Shown here piece after piece: positions 56,002-64,000 of a stretch of 64,000 nucleotides of DNA. The notes under the pieces were generated by a model. That model ran no database searches. It saw nothing but the letters and a program-made list of their open reading frames with translations, and was not told the origin of the DNA. The translations under genes were made by a program, and so were the position numbers. Every line of letters starts with the position of its first letter. Positions within the stretch are counted from its first letter, which is position 1. The stretch comes from Mesorhizobium sp. B2-1-1 (lineage in GTDB: Bacteria > Pseudomonadota > Alphaproteobacteria > Rhizobiales > Rhizobiaceae), in contig NZ_CP083954.1 in the NCBI RefSeq assembly GCF_006442975.2, positions 3,293,501 through 3,357,500 on the forward strand. The letters are read 5' to 3'.

Positions 56002-56475
56002 TCAGTAAGCCGGATGGCTGAAGCGGGCCTGGTGGGCGCCCATAGTCAGGTTACGGAAATCCTTGCCGCTGACACGCACCAGCGTCCTGTGATCGCCGCC
56101 CTCGAAATAGATATCGGCGGCACTGCCAAGGCTTTCGTCAAGGACTACCGGCACATCGTAGGCCGCGCCGATCGGCGGAATGGCGCCGGTATCGCAATCG
56201 TCAAAGAGCGAAACCGCTTCATCTTCGGTGGCGAGTCCAAGACTCTTGTCCATGACCTTCTGCAACGCGCCGACCTCGATCCTATGTGTGCTGGGGACCA
56301 CGGCCAGCGCATAACCCAGATCGTGGTGAACGAGCACCGATTTGGCCATTATGCTGCCGGGCACGTGCGCGGCTATAGCGGCCTGCCTGCTTGTGGCCGT
56401 GCGATGATGCGCGACAGTGTCGTAGGAAATCCCTTTCCGGTCGATATAGTCCTTCAGTTTGTTTGCGATTGTCAT
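56002..56475 (-). CDS. YbaK/EbsC-type aminoacyl-tRNA deacylase
   Basis: A 157-residue editing domain protein related to YbaK and ProX, which remove wrong amino acids from tRNA. The start MTIANKLKDYIDRKGISYD and the central PSTHRIEVGALQKVMD block are typical. It is monocistronic, on the opposite strand to DUF2189. The exact tRNA target is unknown. Confidence 0.82.
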   Translation of the reverse strand: MTIANKLKDYIDRKGISYDTVAHHRTATSRQAAIAAHVPGSIMAKSVLVHHDLGYALAVVPSTHRIEVGALQKVMDKSLGLATEDEAVSLFDDCDTGAIPPIGAAYDVPVVLDESLGSAADIYFEGGDHRTLVRVSGKDFRNLTMGAHQARFSHPAY

Positions 56476-56664
56476 TTTGGGCGTCCCTTGCTGAGTTCGC
56501 GACGCAGGTCAAAACGCGGCAATCATTTCGCTTCCGTCGTTTCGGTATGAATAAAGATGGCCCAACCGTCGATTGTTTCAAGGCGAGGGTGGCGGCACCG
56601 GACCGCCCGCAGCATCGTCGGAATCCTGATCGGCCATCGACAAGGTCTGAACTCCGATTTGGCG

Positions 56665-57063
56665 TCAGGGCCCAGCCCCGAAAAACGCCATCCGGGTGAG
56701 AAGCGTGTAATCCGCTTCAAAGACCATCATCGCCACGAATACCAACACCAGCACGGGCGGCAGGATGATTGCGTATGTCAGCGCCAGCCGTTCCCAGGCC
56801 ATGTGCATGAAAATGGCGACGATGAGCCCTGCCTTGAGGATCATGAAGATCAGGATCAGCGACCATCTGAGATAGCCGTGCAGACCGAAATAATCGATCA
56901 GATAGGAGCAGGTGCTGAGAATGAACAGCCATGCCCAGACCACCAGATAAAGCTTGATCGGGTGCTCCTGATGAACTTCTGCCGGGGGGGCGCCGGTCGT
57001 CGCCGCGTCATGAGTAGCGTGCAGCGTGTGTTGCCCGAGGCCGTTTGCGGTTGCTTCAGCCAT
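56665..57063 (-). CDS. Cytochrome c oxidase subunit IV-like protein
   Basis: A 132-residue membrane protein with three helices (YLVVWAWLFILSTCSYLIDYF, then LILIFMILKAGLIVAIFMHM and a third). It matches the prokaryotic subunit IV/CyoD family and is the last gene of the oxidase operon, ten bases after the subunit III gene. It probably aids assembly or stability. Confidence 0.85.
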   Translation of the reverse strand: MAEATANGLGQHTLHATHDAATTGAPPAEVHQEHPIKLYLVVWAWLFILSTCSYLIDYFGLHGYLRWSLILIFMILKAGLIVAIFMHMAWERLALTYAIILPPVLVLVFVAMMVFEADYTLLTRMAFFGAGP

Positions 57064-57072
57064 ATCTGCCTC

Positions 57073-57792
57073 TCACCAAAGATAGAAGAACGCGAAAATG
57101 AAGACCCAGACCAGGTCGACGAAATGCCAGTAGAGTCCCATGATCTCGACGTTCTCGTAGCGGCCCCTGCGGCTGGTAAAGAAGCCGGGCCGCCCAAAGT
57201 CAAAATCTCCACGCCACACCTTTCGCGCCACGATGATCAGGAAGATCACCCCGATTGTCACATGCGTGCCGTGGAAGCCGGTGATCATGAAAAAGGTTGA
57301 CCCGAACTGGGCAGCGCCCCAGGGATTGCCCCAGGGCCGCACGCCTTCGGTGATCAGCTTGGTCCATTCGAAGGCTTGCATACCGACAAAGGTCGCACCG
57401 AGTGCTGCGGTCAGAAGCATCAGGATTGCCGTTTTGCGGCGGTCGCGGCGATAGCCGAAATTGACCGCCATGGCCATGGTTCCGCTGCTTGAGATCAGCA
57501 CGAAAGTCATGATGGCAATAAGGATCAGCGGAATATCCGAGCCGCCGATACGAAGCGCAAAGACCTCGCTGGGATTGGGCCACGGCACGCGTGTCGAAAT
57601 GCGCGCGGTCATATAGGAGAGCAGAAAGCAGCCGAAGATGAAGGTGTCGCTGAGCAGGAAGATCCACATCATGGCCTTGCCCCATGACACGTTCTTGAAC
57701 GCCCGCTGATCCGAGGACCAGTCGGCGGCGATGCCTTGCCAGCCTGCGGGCCGCGGCTCTGTCTGAGCGATATGCGTGAGTGTCTCTGCCAT
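57073..57792 (-). CDS. coxP: Heme-copper oxidase subunit III (CoxP position)
   Basis: A 239-residue seven-helix protein of the CoxC/subunit III family, with GKAMMWIFLLSDTFIFGCFL and FFMITGFHGTHVTIGVIFLI and the final EIMGLYWHFVDLVWVFIFAF. It is the fourth gene of the operon, following another subunit III-type protein, as in coxMNOP of Bradyrhizobium. Symbol assigned by order. Confidence 0.85.
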   Translation of the reverse strand: MAETLTHIAQTEPRPAGWQGIAADWSSDQRAFKNVSWGKAMMWIFLLSDTFIFGCFLLSYMTARISTRVPWPNPSEVFALRIGGSDIPLILIAIMTFVLISSSGTMAMAVNFGYRRDRRKTAILMLLTAALGATFVGMQAFEWTKLITEGVRPWGNPWGAAQFGSTFFMITGFHGTHVTIGVIFLIIVARKVWRGDFDFGRPGFFTSRRGRYENVEIMGLYWHFVDLVWVFIFAFFYLW

Positions 57793-57805
57793 CCGCCCGT
57801 TCCTC

Positions 57806-58510
57806 CTACGTCAGTAACCCCCGGCAAATATCGATGAAAGTCGCGGCCCAGCCGGCCAGAAGCGCGAAGATGGCAAGCCAGACGAAAAGCAGGAAATGCC
57901 AATACATGGCGCACAGCTCGACGCTGAGGCGAAGCCGCGCCGGCCTTGCCCCGTTCCAAGCGCCGACGGTTGTTCTGCCCAGGCCCACCAGTCCGCCCAG
58001 TATGTGCAGGCCATGCATTCCGGTAAGCAGGTAGAAGAAACTGTTGGCCGGATTGGAAGCCAGAAAGTAGCCATCGGCAGACAGCTCGCGCCAGGCCATA
58101 AACTGTCCAATCAGGAAGGAGAGCGCCGTAAACCCGGCGGTGGCAAGGCCGAGCTTAACCATGTCCATTTGACCCTTACGCGCCGCGAGCGAGGCGCATT
58201 GCAGCGCAATGCTGCTGAGGACCAGCATGCCGGTGTTGAACCAGAGCAGCCGCGGCAGCGGCAGCGCCTGCCAGTCCGACAGCGCCATGCGCATGAAGTA
58301 GGCGCTGGTGATCAGCGCGAACAGACAGCCGACGACCGCCAGGAAGACGCCGAGGCCGATCTTGGCGGTCGGTAGCGCCGATCCTTCCATACCAACAAAA
58401 TCCCCGGCCATACCTTGCTCGAGCCATGGCTTGGTCATCAGCCGCTGGTGGGAAAGCCACCATCCGGCAAAACCGGCGATCACGAGCATGAAGACCAGAA
58501 TGACGCTCAT
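57806..58510 (-). CDS. coxO: Heme-copper oxidase subunit III-like protein (CoxO position)
   Basis: A 234-residue membrane protein with the subunit III features FYLLTGMHGLHILGGLVGLG and CAMYWHFLLFVWLAIFALLAGW, but a divergent N-terminal part. It overlaps the subunit I gene by four bases, so it is co-translated, and it forms a split or paired subunit III with the next gene. Symbol assigned by order. Confidence 0.83.
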   Translation of the reverse strand: MSVILVFMLVIAGFAGWWLSHQRLMTKPWLEQGMAGDFVGMEGSALPTAKIGLGVFLAVVGCLFALITSAYFMRMALSDWQALPLPRLLWFNTGMLVLSSIALQCASLAARKGQMDMVKLGLATAGFTALSFLIGQFMAWRELSADGYFLASNPANSFFYLLTGMHGLHILGGLVGLGRTTVGAWNGARPARLRLSVELCAMYWHFLLFVWLAIFALLAGWAATFIDICRGLLT

Positions 58511-60276
58511 GCCGGCTCCTTGGAGGGACCGAAGGAGCCCGGTACGTTTTGCGGGATAAAGTCCTCCTTGGCGCCCGGTACGCTGTAGTCATAGGCCCAG
58601 CGATAGACGATCGGTAGGTCTTTGCCGAAATTGCCATGGGCCGGTGGTGTTTGCGGCGTCTGCCATTCGAGGGTCGTGGCCCGCCACGGGTTGCCGCCGG
58701 CCTCGCGGCCATGACGGATGCTCCAGATCAGATTGAACAGGAACACAATCTGGGCAAAGCCGACGATGAACGCCATGATGCTGATGAACGAGTTCAGATG
58801 GTGGGCCGATTCTGTCATCACCGTCATATCGGTCAGTTCATTGTAACGCCTGGGCACGCCCATCAGTCCGAGGTAGTGCATGGGAAAGAAAATCAGGTAG
58901 GCGCCGAGGAAGGTGACCCAGAAATGGAACCGGCCCAGCGCCTCGTTCAGCATCCGGCCGGTGACCTTCGGATACCAGTGGTAGATCGCACCGAAGATCA
59001 CGATGATCGGCGCGACCCCCATGACCATATGGAAATGGGCAACGACGAACATCGTGTCCGACAGCGGGACGTCGACCACGACATTGCCAAGGAACAGCCC
59101 GGTCAACCCGCCATTGACGAAGGTGACGATGAAAGCCAGGGCAAATAGCATCGGTATGGTGAGGTGGATGTCGCCGCGCCACAACGTCAGCACCCAATTG
59201 TAGACCTTGATGGCGGTCGGAACCGCGATGATCAATGTCGTGGTGGCGAAGAAGAAACCGAAATAGGGATGCATGCCGCTGACATACATGTGGTGCGCCC
59301 AGACGACGAAGCTCAGCGCACCGATGCCGACGATGGCCCAGACCATCATGCGATAGCCAAAGATGTTCTTGCGCGCATGGGTGCTGATCAGGTCCGACAC
59401 GATGCCGAAGGCCGGAAGGGCCACGATGTAGACTTCGGGATGGCCGAAGAACCAGAACAGATGCTGAAACAGGATCGGGCTGCCGCCATTATGCTGTAAT
59501 TGCTCGCCCATTTCGACGATCGCCGGCATGAAGAAGCTGGTGCCGAGCGTCCGATCAAGCAGCATCATCACACAGGCGACGAATAGCGCCGGGAAGGCGA
59601 GCAGAGCCATGACGGTCGCGGTAAAGATGCCCCAGACAGTCAGCGGCAGACGCATCAGCGTCATGCCGCGCGTGCGGCCCTGCAACACCGTCACGACATA
59701 GTTCAGCCCGCCCATGGTGAAGCCGATGATGAACAGGATCAGTGAGACGAGCATCAGGATGATGCCCCAGTCCTGGCCCCCCGGTGTGCCGGTCATGATT
59801 GCCTGCGGCGGGTACAGCGTCCAGCCGGCCCCCGTCGGTCCGCCAGGCGCAAAGAAGCTCGACACCAAAACCAGCACGGCAAGCAGGTAGATCCAGTAGC
59901 TCAGCATGTTGACATAGGGAAAGACCATGTCGCGAGCCCCCACCATCAATGGGATCAGGTAGTTGCCGAAACCGCCGAGGAAGAGCGCCGTGAGCAGATA
60001 GATCACCATGATCATGCCGTGCATGGTGATGAACTGGTAGTAGGCTTCAGGCGTGATGAAGTCGAAGGTGCCGGGAAAGCCGAGTTGCAGCCGCATCAGC
60101 CAGGACAGCACCAGGGCGACCAGGCCAATTCCCGTTGCCGTCGCCGAATACTGGATGGCAATGACCTTGGCGTCCTGCGAGAAGACGTATTTCGTCCACC
60201 AACTGTGCGGATGATACAGTTCGACTTCCGCGACTTCGGCCGGCGGGATGGCATCTGCAGGGGTAATATCGACCAT
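58507..60276 (-). CDS. coxN: Cytochrome c oxidase subunit I (CoxN)
   Basis: Catalytic subunit with hemes and CuB. The 589-residue product keeps the key features: GHPEVYIVALPAFGIVSD with the active His-Tyr and Glu, HHMYVSGMHPYFGF (CuB histidines), HFHMVMGVAPIIVIFG (heme ligands), and ARDMVFPYVNMLSYW with the D-channel Asp. These make it a type A, proton-pumping oxidase. It lies between subunit II and III genes. Confidence 0.93.
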   Translation of the reverse strand: MVDITPADAIPPAEVAEVELYHPHSWWTKYVFSQDAKVIAIQYSATATGIGLVALVLSWLMRLQLGFPGTFDFITPEAYYQFITMHGMIMVIYLLTALFLGGFGNYLIPLMVGARDMVFPYVNMLSYWIYLLAVLVLVSSFFAPGGPTGAGWTLYPPQAIMTGTPGGQDWGIILMLVSLILFIIGFTMGGLNYVVTVLQGRTRGMTLMRLPLTVWGIFTATVMALLAFPALFVACVMMLLDRTLGTSFFMPAIVEMGEQLQHNGGSPILFQHLFWFFGHPEVYIVALPAFGIVSDLISTHARKNIFGYRMMVWAIVGIGALSFVVWAHHMYVSGMHPYFGFFFATTTLIIAVPTAIKVYNWVLTLWRGDIHLTIPMLFALAFIVTFVNGGLTGLFLGNVVVDVPLSDTMFVVAHFHMVMGVAPIIVIFGAIYHWYPKVTGRMLNEALGRFHFWVTFLGAYLIFFPMHYLGLMGVPRRYNELTDMTVMTESAHHLNSFISIMAFIVGFAQIVFLFNLIWSIRHGREAGGNPWRATTLEWQTPQTPPAHGNFGKDLPIVYRWAYDYSVPGAKEDFIPQNVPGSFGPSKEPA

Positions 60277-60297
60277 AGGAACACCTCCGTGTCCTTT

Positions 60298-61182
60298 TTA
60301 GCGAGACCCGACGGTTTCGAGCTTTGCTGCAATCCTCGAACTTGACACCGTCGTTGGACCCGGCGCCTGGCTTGCCGAGCCCGTCTGCTGGGGCGCCGAC
60401 AATTGCGCAAACGTCTGTTGCTGGCCAAGCCACGCCAGATAATCCTCCTGCGTATCGACCATCACCACACCGTGCATCATCGGATGTCCTTGGCCGCAGA
60501 GTTCAGCGCACAGGACCTGGAAGGTTCCGGTTTTCGTTGGGGTGAACCAGAAGTAGGTGACCGAGCCCGGGATCATGTCCATTTTCGCGCGGAATTCCGG
60601 CACATAGAAATCATGCAGCACGTCGATCGAGCGAAGTAACATCTTGACCGGCTTGCCAACCGGCAGATGCAGATCGGCCGCTTCGACCACGACATCGTCC
60701 TGGCCATTGGAATCGCTGGTGATCACGCCCAACGGATTGTCAGCGGTGACGCCGCGGGTGTCGGATGTGCCGAGCTTGCCGTCCTTGCCGGGCAGGCGGA
60801 AACTCCATTGCCATTGCTGGCCGACAACTTCGACCACGGTTGCGTCGCTCGGAACGTTGACGAACCGGTTCCAGACGAACAGGCCGGGAACCAGCAAAGC
60901 CGTTACGCCGACCGCGGTGACAACCGTCAGCCAGGATTCGAGCCGCCTGTTCTCCGGTTCATACGCCGCCTGATTGCCTTCCCGATGACGGAAGCGGAAG
61001 ACGCAATAGGCCATGAACAAAACCACGGCGGCAAAGACGACGCCGGTGATCCAGAAAGTTATGATGATGGTGTTGTCGATATAGTCCCAGTTCGAGGCAA
61101 TCGGCGTCCACCACCATGGGCTCAGGAGGTGGAACAGCACCGAGCCCACAACTATCAAAACGAGTACAAGCGCGAAGGCCAT
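60298..61182 (-). CDS. coxM: Cytochrome c oxidase subunit II (CoxM)
   Basis: Copper-A subunit that receives electrons from cytochrome c. The 294-residue product has two N-terminal helices (FALVLVLIVVGSVLFHLLS and TIIITFWITGVVFAAVVLFM) and the CuA site: HDFYVPEFRAK and CAELCGQGHPMMHG with both Cys, the Glu, His and Met. CuA is therefore complete, so the enzyme should be a cytochrome c oxidase and not a quinol oxidase. It is the first gene of a coxMNOP-type operon. Confidence 0.92.
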   Translation of the reverse strand: MAFALVLVLIVVGSVLFHLLSPWWWTPIASNWDYIDNTIIITFWITGVVFAAVVLFMAYCVFRFRHREGNQAAYEPENRRLESWLTVVTAVGVTALLVPGLFVWNRFVNVPSDATVVEVVGQQWQWSFRLPGKDGKLGTSDTRGVTADNPLGVITSDSNGQDDVVVEAADLHLPVGKPVKMLLRSIDVLHDFYVPEFRAKMDMIPGSVTYFWFTPTKTGTFQVLCAELCGQGHPMMHGVVMVDTQEDYLAWLGQQQTFAQLSAPQQTGSASQAPGPTTVSSSRIAAKLETVGSR

Positions 61183-61466
61183 GTCCCGTTCCTCCCGGCA
61201 TTCCAGGGGCGCGAAGCCGTCTCCGGAAATGCCAAGTGCATCATAGCTTGATTTGGGGTCGCAATTCTAGAGCCGACTGTCTTGACGGGAAAAATCCCGC
61301 CTTGCCTGCGCCAACCCTTCGAGAGGAGCCGTCCATCACACACGGGGACGCGTTCGTCCGGCTGATGCGCCTGCGCCGGATCGTTTGGGCGAAGTCGACG
61401 GTGGGGTGTGCCAAGCCACGTCGGCAGGCCGAATTCGATCTTCGCGCCGACGAAGTTTCGTTTGTG

Positions 61467-62147
61467 CTATTTCAGCAGGCCGACCAGAACGTCGAAGGCG
61501 GCGTCGATGTCGGCGCGGACCGCGGCCTTGACCGCTTCCGCGTCCCGGTCGCGCAACGCAGCGAACATCTCCTGATGGTGCGTATTGGCGGTCGAATAGT
61601 TTCCGGAATCGTGCAGCATGTTGAAATAAGGACTGATCTGCAGCCACAAGTTCTCGATGATGTTGAGAATGTTCTCGGAGCCGGCCGCCCGGTAGATGGA
61701 GAAATGAAAGGCGTAGTTGGCGCGCAGATAGGACTTGACGTCTCCCGCCGCATTGGCCTGTTCGAGCGCGTCCAGATGCTGGCGCAGCCGGGCGATAGCT
61801 TGGTCGTCCATACGCTCGGCCGCCCATGCGGCGGCGATCGCTTCGATCTCGAAGCGGACGTTTCTCAGATCGACGAGGCGTGTGCGGCTGAGTGCGGGAA
61901 TGCCGATCGAGCGGCCTGAAACCACCATCAGCGCGTTGGCGGCGGTCAGCCGCCGCAGGGCCTCCCTGACCGGCATCGGACTGACGCCGAAAGCATCGGC
62001 AAGGCTTTGCACCGTTACCATCTCGCCCGGCACGATGCTGCCGTCGAGGATCAATTCGGTGACATGGCGATAGACCCTGTCCTGCAAGGTCTCCTTGGAC
62101 AGGGGCGCGATCTCGACACCCGGCTTTCTGAACGCCGCTCCAGCCAT
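61467..62147 (-). CDS. GntR family regulator (FCD-type)
   Basis: A 226-residue DNA-binding regulator. The N-terminal winged helix has LQDRVYRHVTELILDG and LADAFGVSPMPVREALRRL, and the C-terminal FCD domain (FEIEAIAAAWAAERM, NYAFHFSIYRAAGSENIL, MFAALRDRDAEAVKAAV) binds an acid ligand and metal. It diverges from the sugar transporter, which it likely regulates. Position and divergence support this. Confidence 0.88.
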   Translation of the reverse strand: MAGAAFRKPGVEIAPLSKETLQDRVYRHVTELILDGSIVPGEMVTVQSLADAFGVSPMPVREALRRLTAANALMVVSGRSIGIPALSRTRLVDLRNVRFEIEAIAAAWAAERMDDQAIARLRQHLDALEQANAAGDVKSYLRANYAFHFSIYRAAGSENILNIIENLWLQISPYFNMLHDSGNYSTANTHHQEMFAALRDRDAEAVKAAVRADIDAAFDVLVGLLK

Positions 62148-62265
62148 CTCCCCTCAACCTTCCCGCGCAAGCTGCGCCATAACCCGTATCCGGAATGCAG
62201 GCTTCCGGCTGCGGCGTCAAGCACCCCGGCCGTCGCCTTGTCATGAGCATATTTCATCATTGATC

Positions 62266-62275
62266 TTTGATCAAA
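62266..62275. promoter_or_regulatory. Palindrome TTTGATCAAA, candidate GntR operator
   Basis: A perfect 10-base palindrome preceded by TTGATC lies in the divergent gap 90 bases before the binding-protein gene. GntR/FCD regulators bind such short palindromes; the assignment is by position. Confidence 0.35.
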
Positions 62276-62363
62276 TGGTGATACGGTTGCGATATCGGAT
62301 GGCAAGGTCACGTCTCGTGCCCTTGGGAGGCATCCGATCGTTCGGATCGGGAGGAGTTTCATA

Positions 62364-63491
62364 ATGGGTATCGGATTGAAAGCCCGGCGGCTTGCGCTGC
62401 TGGCCGGCATGGCTGCCTGTGCTTTTGGCATCTCCGCGGCCGAGGCCGCTGAAAAACACAAGATTTTTCTCAGCATGAGCTTCATCGGCAATGACTGGCA
62501 GGCCGAGGCGGCGAACATGGTCAAGGCGATGGCCTCGCACAAGAGCCTGGTCGACAAGGTCGACCTGCAGGTCCAGGTGGCCGGGCCGAATGCGCAGCGC
62601 CAGATCCAGCAGATCAACGCCATGGTGCAGGCGGGAGCGGAGGCGATCGTGATTTATCCGATCTCGCCGACGGCGCTGAACCAGGTCGTCAAGAACGCTT
62701 GCGAGAAGGGGGTCAAGGTCTTCGCCTACGACGCCGAGATCACCGAGCCATGCGCTTACAATGTCCATATCGACCAGGAGGAGGCTGGCAGGGTGACAGC
62801 CGAATGGCTGGCCAAGAAGCTCAACGGCAAGGGCAACATCATCGCCGTGACCGGCGTTCCCGGCACTTCGGTCGACGAGCTGCGCACCAAGGCCGCCAAG
62901 GCGGTGTTCGCCAAATATCCGGACATCAAGATTGTCGGCGAAGCGGTCGGCATGTGGAGCCAGGCGGTGGCACGCACCGAACTCTCCAAGATTCTCGCCA
63001 CGCGCAGCTGGGACGACATTAACGGGCTGTGGATGCAGGTAGGCTGCTTCACCGCCAATTCGATGCAGCTCGAGGCGGGCAGGAAGGCCAGCCAGCTTCT
63101 GCCTTGCGCCGGTGAAGGCTCCAATGGCGGCCGCATCCAGATGCTGCCGGAAGGGACGGAGGTCGAGGGTGCTGCTTCTCCCTATGCACCGCTCGGCGCG
63201 CCGCGCATTTCGTATGCCTCGCCGCCTTATTCCGGCGCGCTCGCCTTGAAGCTCGCCATCGAGGCGATCGAGGGCAAGGATGTGCCGAAAGCGACAATCC
63301 TGCCGCTGCCGATCGTCACCAACGAGACGAGCAAGCTTTGCAACGAGGGCACCTGGGCCGAAATGAAGGCCGGATGCAACACCTTCAAACCGTCGCTGGT
63401 TTCCAACCCCGGCTGGTTCGCGTCGATCTTCTCCGACCAGACGCCCGAGATCGGCCTCAACGCGGCGCTCGTCGGCCAGCCCGAGGAGTAG
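62364..63491 (+). CDS. Sugar ABC transporter substrate-binding protein (ribose type)
   Basis: Periplasmic sugar receptor of 375 residues. A signal peptide (about residues 1-29, ending AEA) precedes a periplasmic-binding fold with IFLSMSFIGNDWQAEAANMV and AIVIYPISPTALNQVVKNAC, as in the RbsB type. The final third carries three cysteines. The gene is followed by an ATP-binding protein gene. Divergent GntR points to regulation by a sugar or sugar acid. Ligand unknown. Confidence 0.9.
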   Translation: MGIGLKARRLALLAGMAACAFGISAAEAAEKHKIFLSMSFIGNDWQAEAANMVKAMASHKSLVDKVDLQVQVAGPNAQRQIQQINAMVQAGAEAIVIYPISPTALNQVVKNACEKGVKVFAYDAEITEPCAYNVHIDQEEAGRVTAEWLAKKLNGKGNIIAVTGVPGTSVDELRTKAAKAVFAKYPDIKIVGEAVGMWSQAVARTELSKILATRSWDDINGLWMQVGCFTANSMQLEAGRKASQLLPCAGEGSNGGRIQMLPEGTEVEGAASPYAPLGAPRISYASPPYSGALALKLAIEAIEGKDVPKATILPLPIVTNETSKLCNEGTWAEMKAGCNTFKPSLVSNPGWFASIFSDQTPEIGLNAALVGQPEE

Positions 63492-63563
63492 GCTTCAGCA
63501 ATCCGTGCGCGTGGGGCACTGTGGGCTCCACGCGCCCGCAAGCATGGCATGCCGGAACCGGGA

Positions 63564-64000
63564 ATGATGACTTCAACAACGCATGTGCCGGCTATTGCCG
63601 TCAACGGCATACGCAAGGCGTTTGGCGCGACGGTCGCGCTTGACGACGTCTCCTTCGCGATCTCGCCTGGCAGCGTGCACGCTTTGCTGGGTGAGAACGG
63701 CGCCGGCAAGTCGACGCTGGTCAAGCTCCTATCGGGACTGGTGCGGCCCGATCAGGGCCAGATCAGCATCCTTGGCGCGCCGGCCGCGCTCGGTTCGCCG
63801 CGCGCCGCGCATGAACGCGGGGTGCAGACGGCGTTCCAGGAGATGACGCTGGTCCGCGACCTCAGCGTTCTCGACAATATGCTGCTGCCCTATGCGCCAT
63901 CCAGCCCGACCGGATTGATCAGGCGGTCGGCCGCGCGCAAGGCAGTCGGCCGGCACATTGCCGATCTCGGTTTTTCGGTCGATCTCGACGCCGAGGTTGC
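63564..64000 (+). CDS. Sugar ABC transporter ATP-binding protein, C-terminus outside window
   Basis: First ATPase domain of a ribose-type double ATPase. The visible 145 residues begin MMTSTTHVPAIAVNGIRKAF and include Walker A LLGENGAGKSTLVKLL and the Q-loop FQEMTL. It follows the binding-protein gene by 72 bases. The second ATPase half and the permease should lie beyond the right edge. Confidence 0.9.
   Translation, partial: MMTSTTHVPAIAVNGIRKAFGATVALDDVSFAISPGSVHALLGENGAGKSTLVKLLSGLVRPDQGQISILGAPAALGSPRAAHERGVQTAFQEMTLVRDLSVLDNMLLPYAPSSPTGLIRRSAARKAVGRHIADLGFSVDLDAEV

Overview
The window reads as chromosome of a Mesorhizobium-like bacterium (Hyphomicrobiales, Alphaproteobacteria). The evidence is the GC-rich coding bias, a recognisable exoR, a fused secDF, a coxMNOP-type oxidase operon, paired DUF1127 genes followed by CCUCCUCCC-loop small RNAs, and two Rhizobiales gene orders: pcm-like/tolC/popZ/valS and dgt/argS/SPOR/nagZ/scpAB/tatABC/serS/surE/pcm/nlpD/yajC/secDF. 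The genus is inferred from these features, not from a database comparison.

Region 1-3.9 kb looks accessory. A truncated amidase diverges from a polar amino-acid ABC transporter (binding protein and two permeases, no ATPase seen). It ends at a frameshifted remnant of a tyrosine-recombinase N-terminus beside the 3' end of tRNA-Asn, which suggests an old integration site.

Region 4-23 kb is mostly core: tRNA-Cys, an isoaspartate methyltransferase-like gene, tolC, popZ, valS, a FadL-type porin, ilvD, exoR, xth, a VOC protein, an ErpA-like Fe-S carrier, dgt and argS. A flavin monooxygenase with a divergent MarR regulator sits between popZ and valS and looks like an accessory cassette.

Region 23-45 kb holds the envelope and secretion genes: a large acidic SPOR protein, nagZ, scpAB, tatABC, serS, surE-pcm-nlpD, a DUF815 ATPase, yajC, a SecD-like gene that keeps only the periplasmic part, the full secDF fusion, a Mth938 protein, a squalene/phytoene-synthase-family protein and a sterol-desaturase-family protein.

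Region 45-48.1 kb is the most striking. A ParD antitoxin gene stands with a frameshifted toxin and a 19-bp palindrome. trmFO follows, then three tandem 178-bp units, each predicted to encode a minus-strand RNA with three hairpins presenting CCUCCUCCC (anti-Shine-Dalgarno) loops. Two DUF1127 genes lie upstream of the array behind a heat-shock-like promoter. This matches the alpha-r14/'Cuckoo' RNA layout and the DUF1127-CcsR arrangement of Rhodobacter.

Region 48-64 kb contains a DUF2157/GDYXXLXY membrane pair, tRNA-Leu, trigger factor, a cytochrome c, a heme O synthase, a five-gene cytochrome c oxidase operon (coxMNOP plus a subunit IV), and a GntR regulator divergent from a sugar ABC transporter that runs off the right edge.
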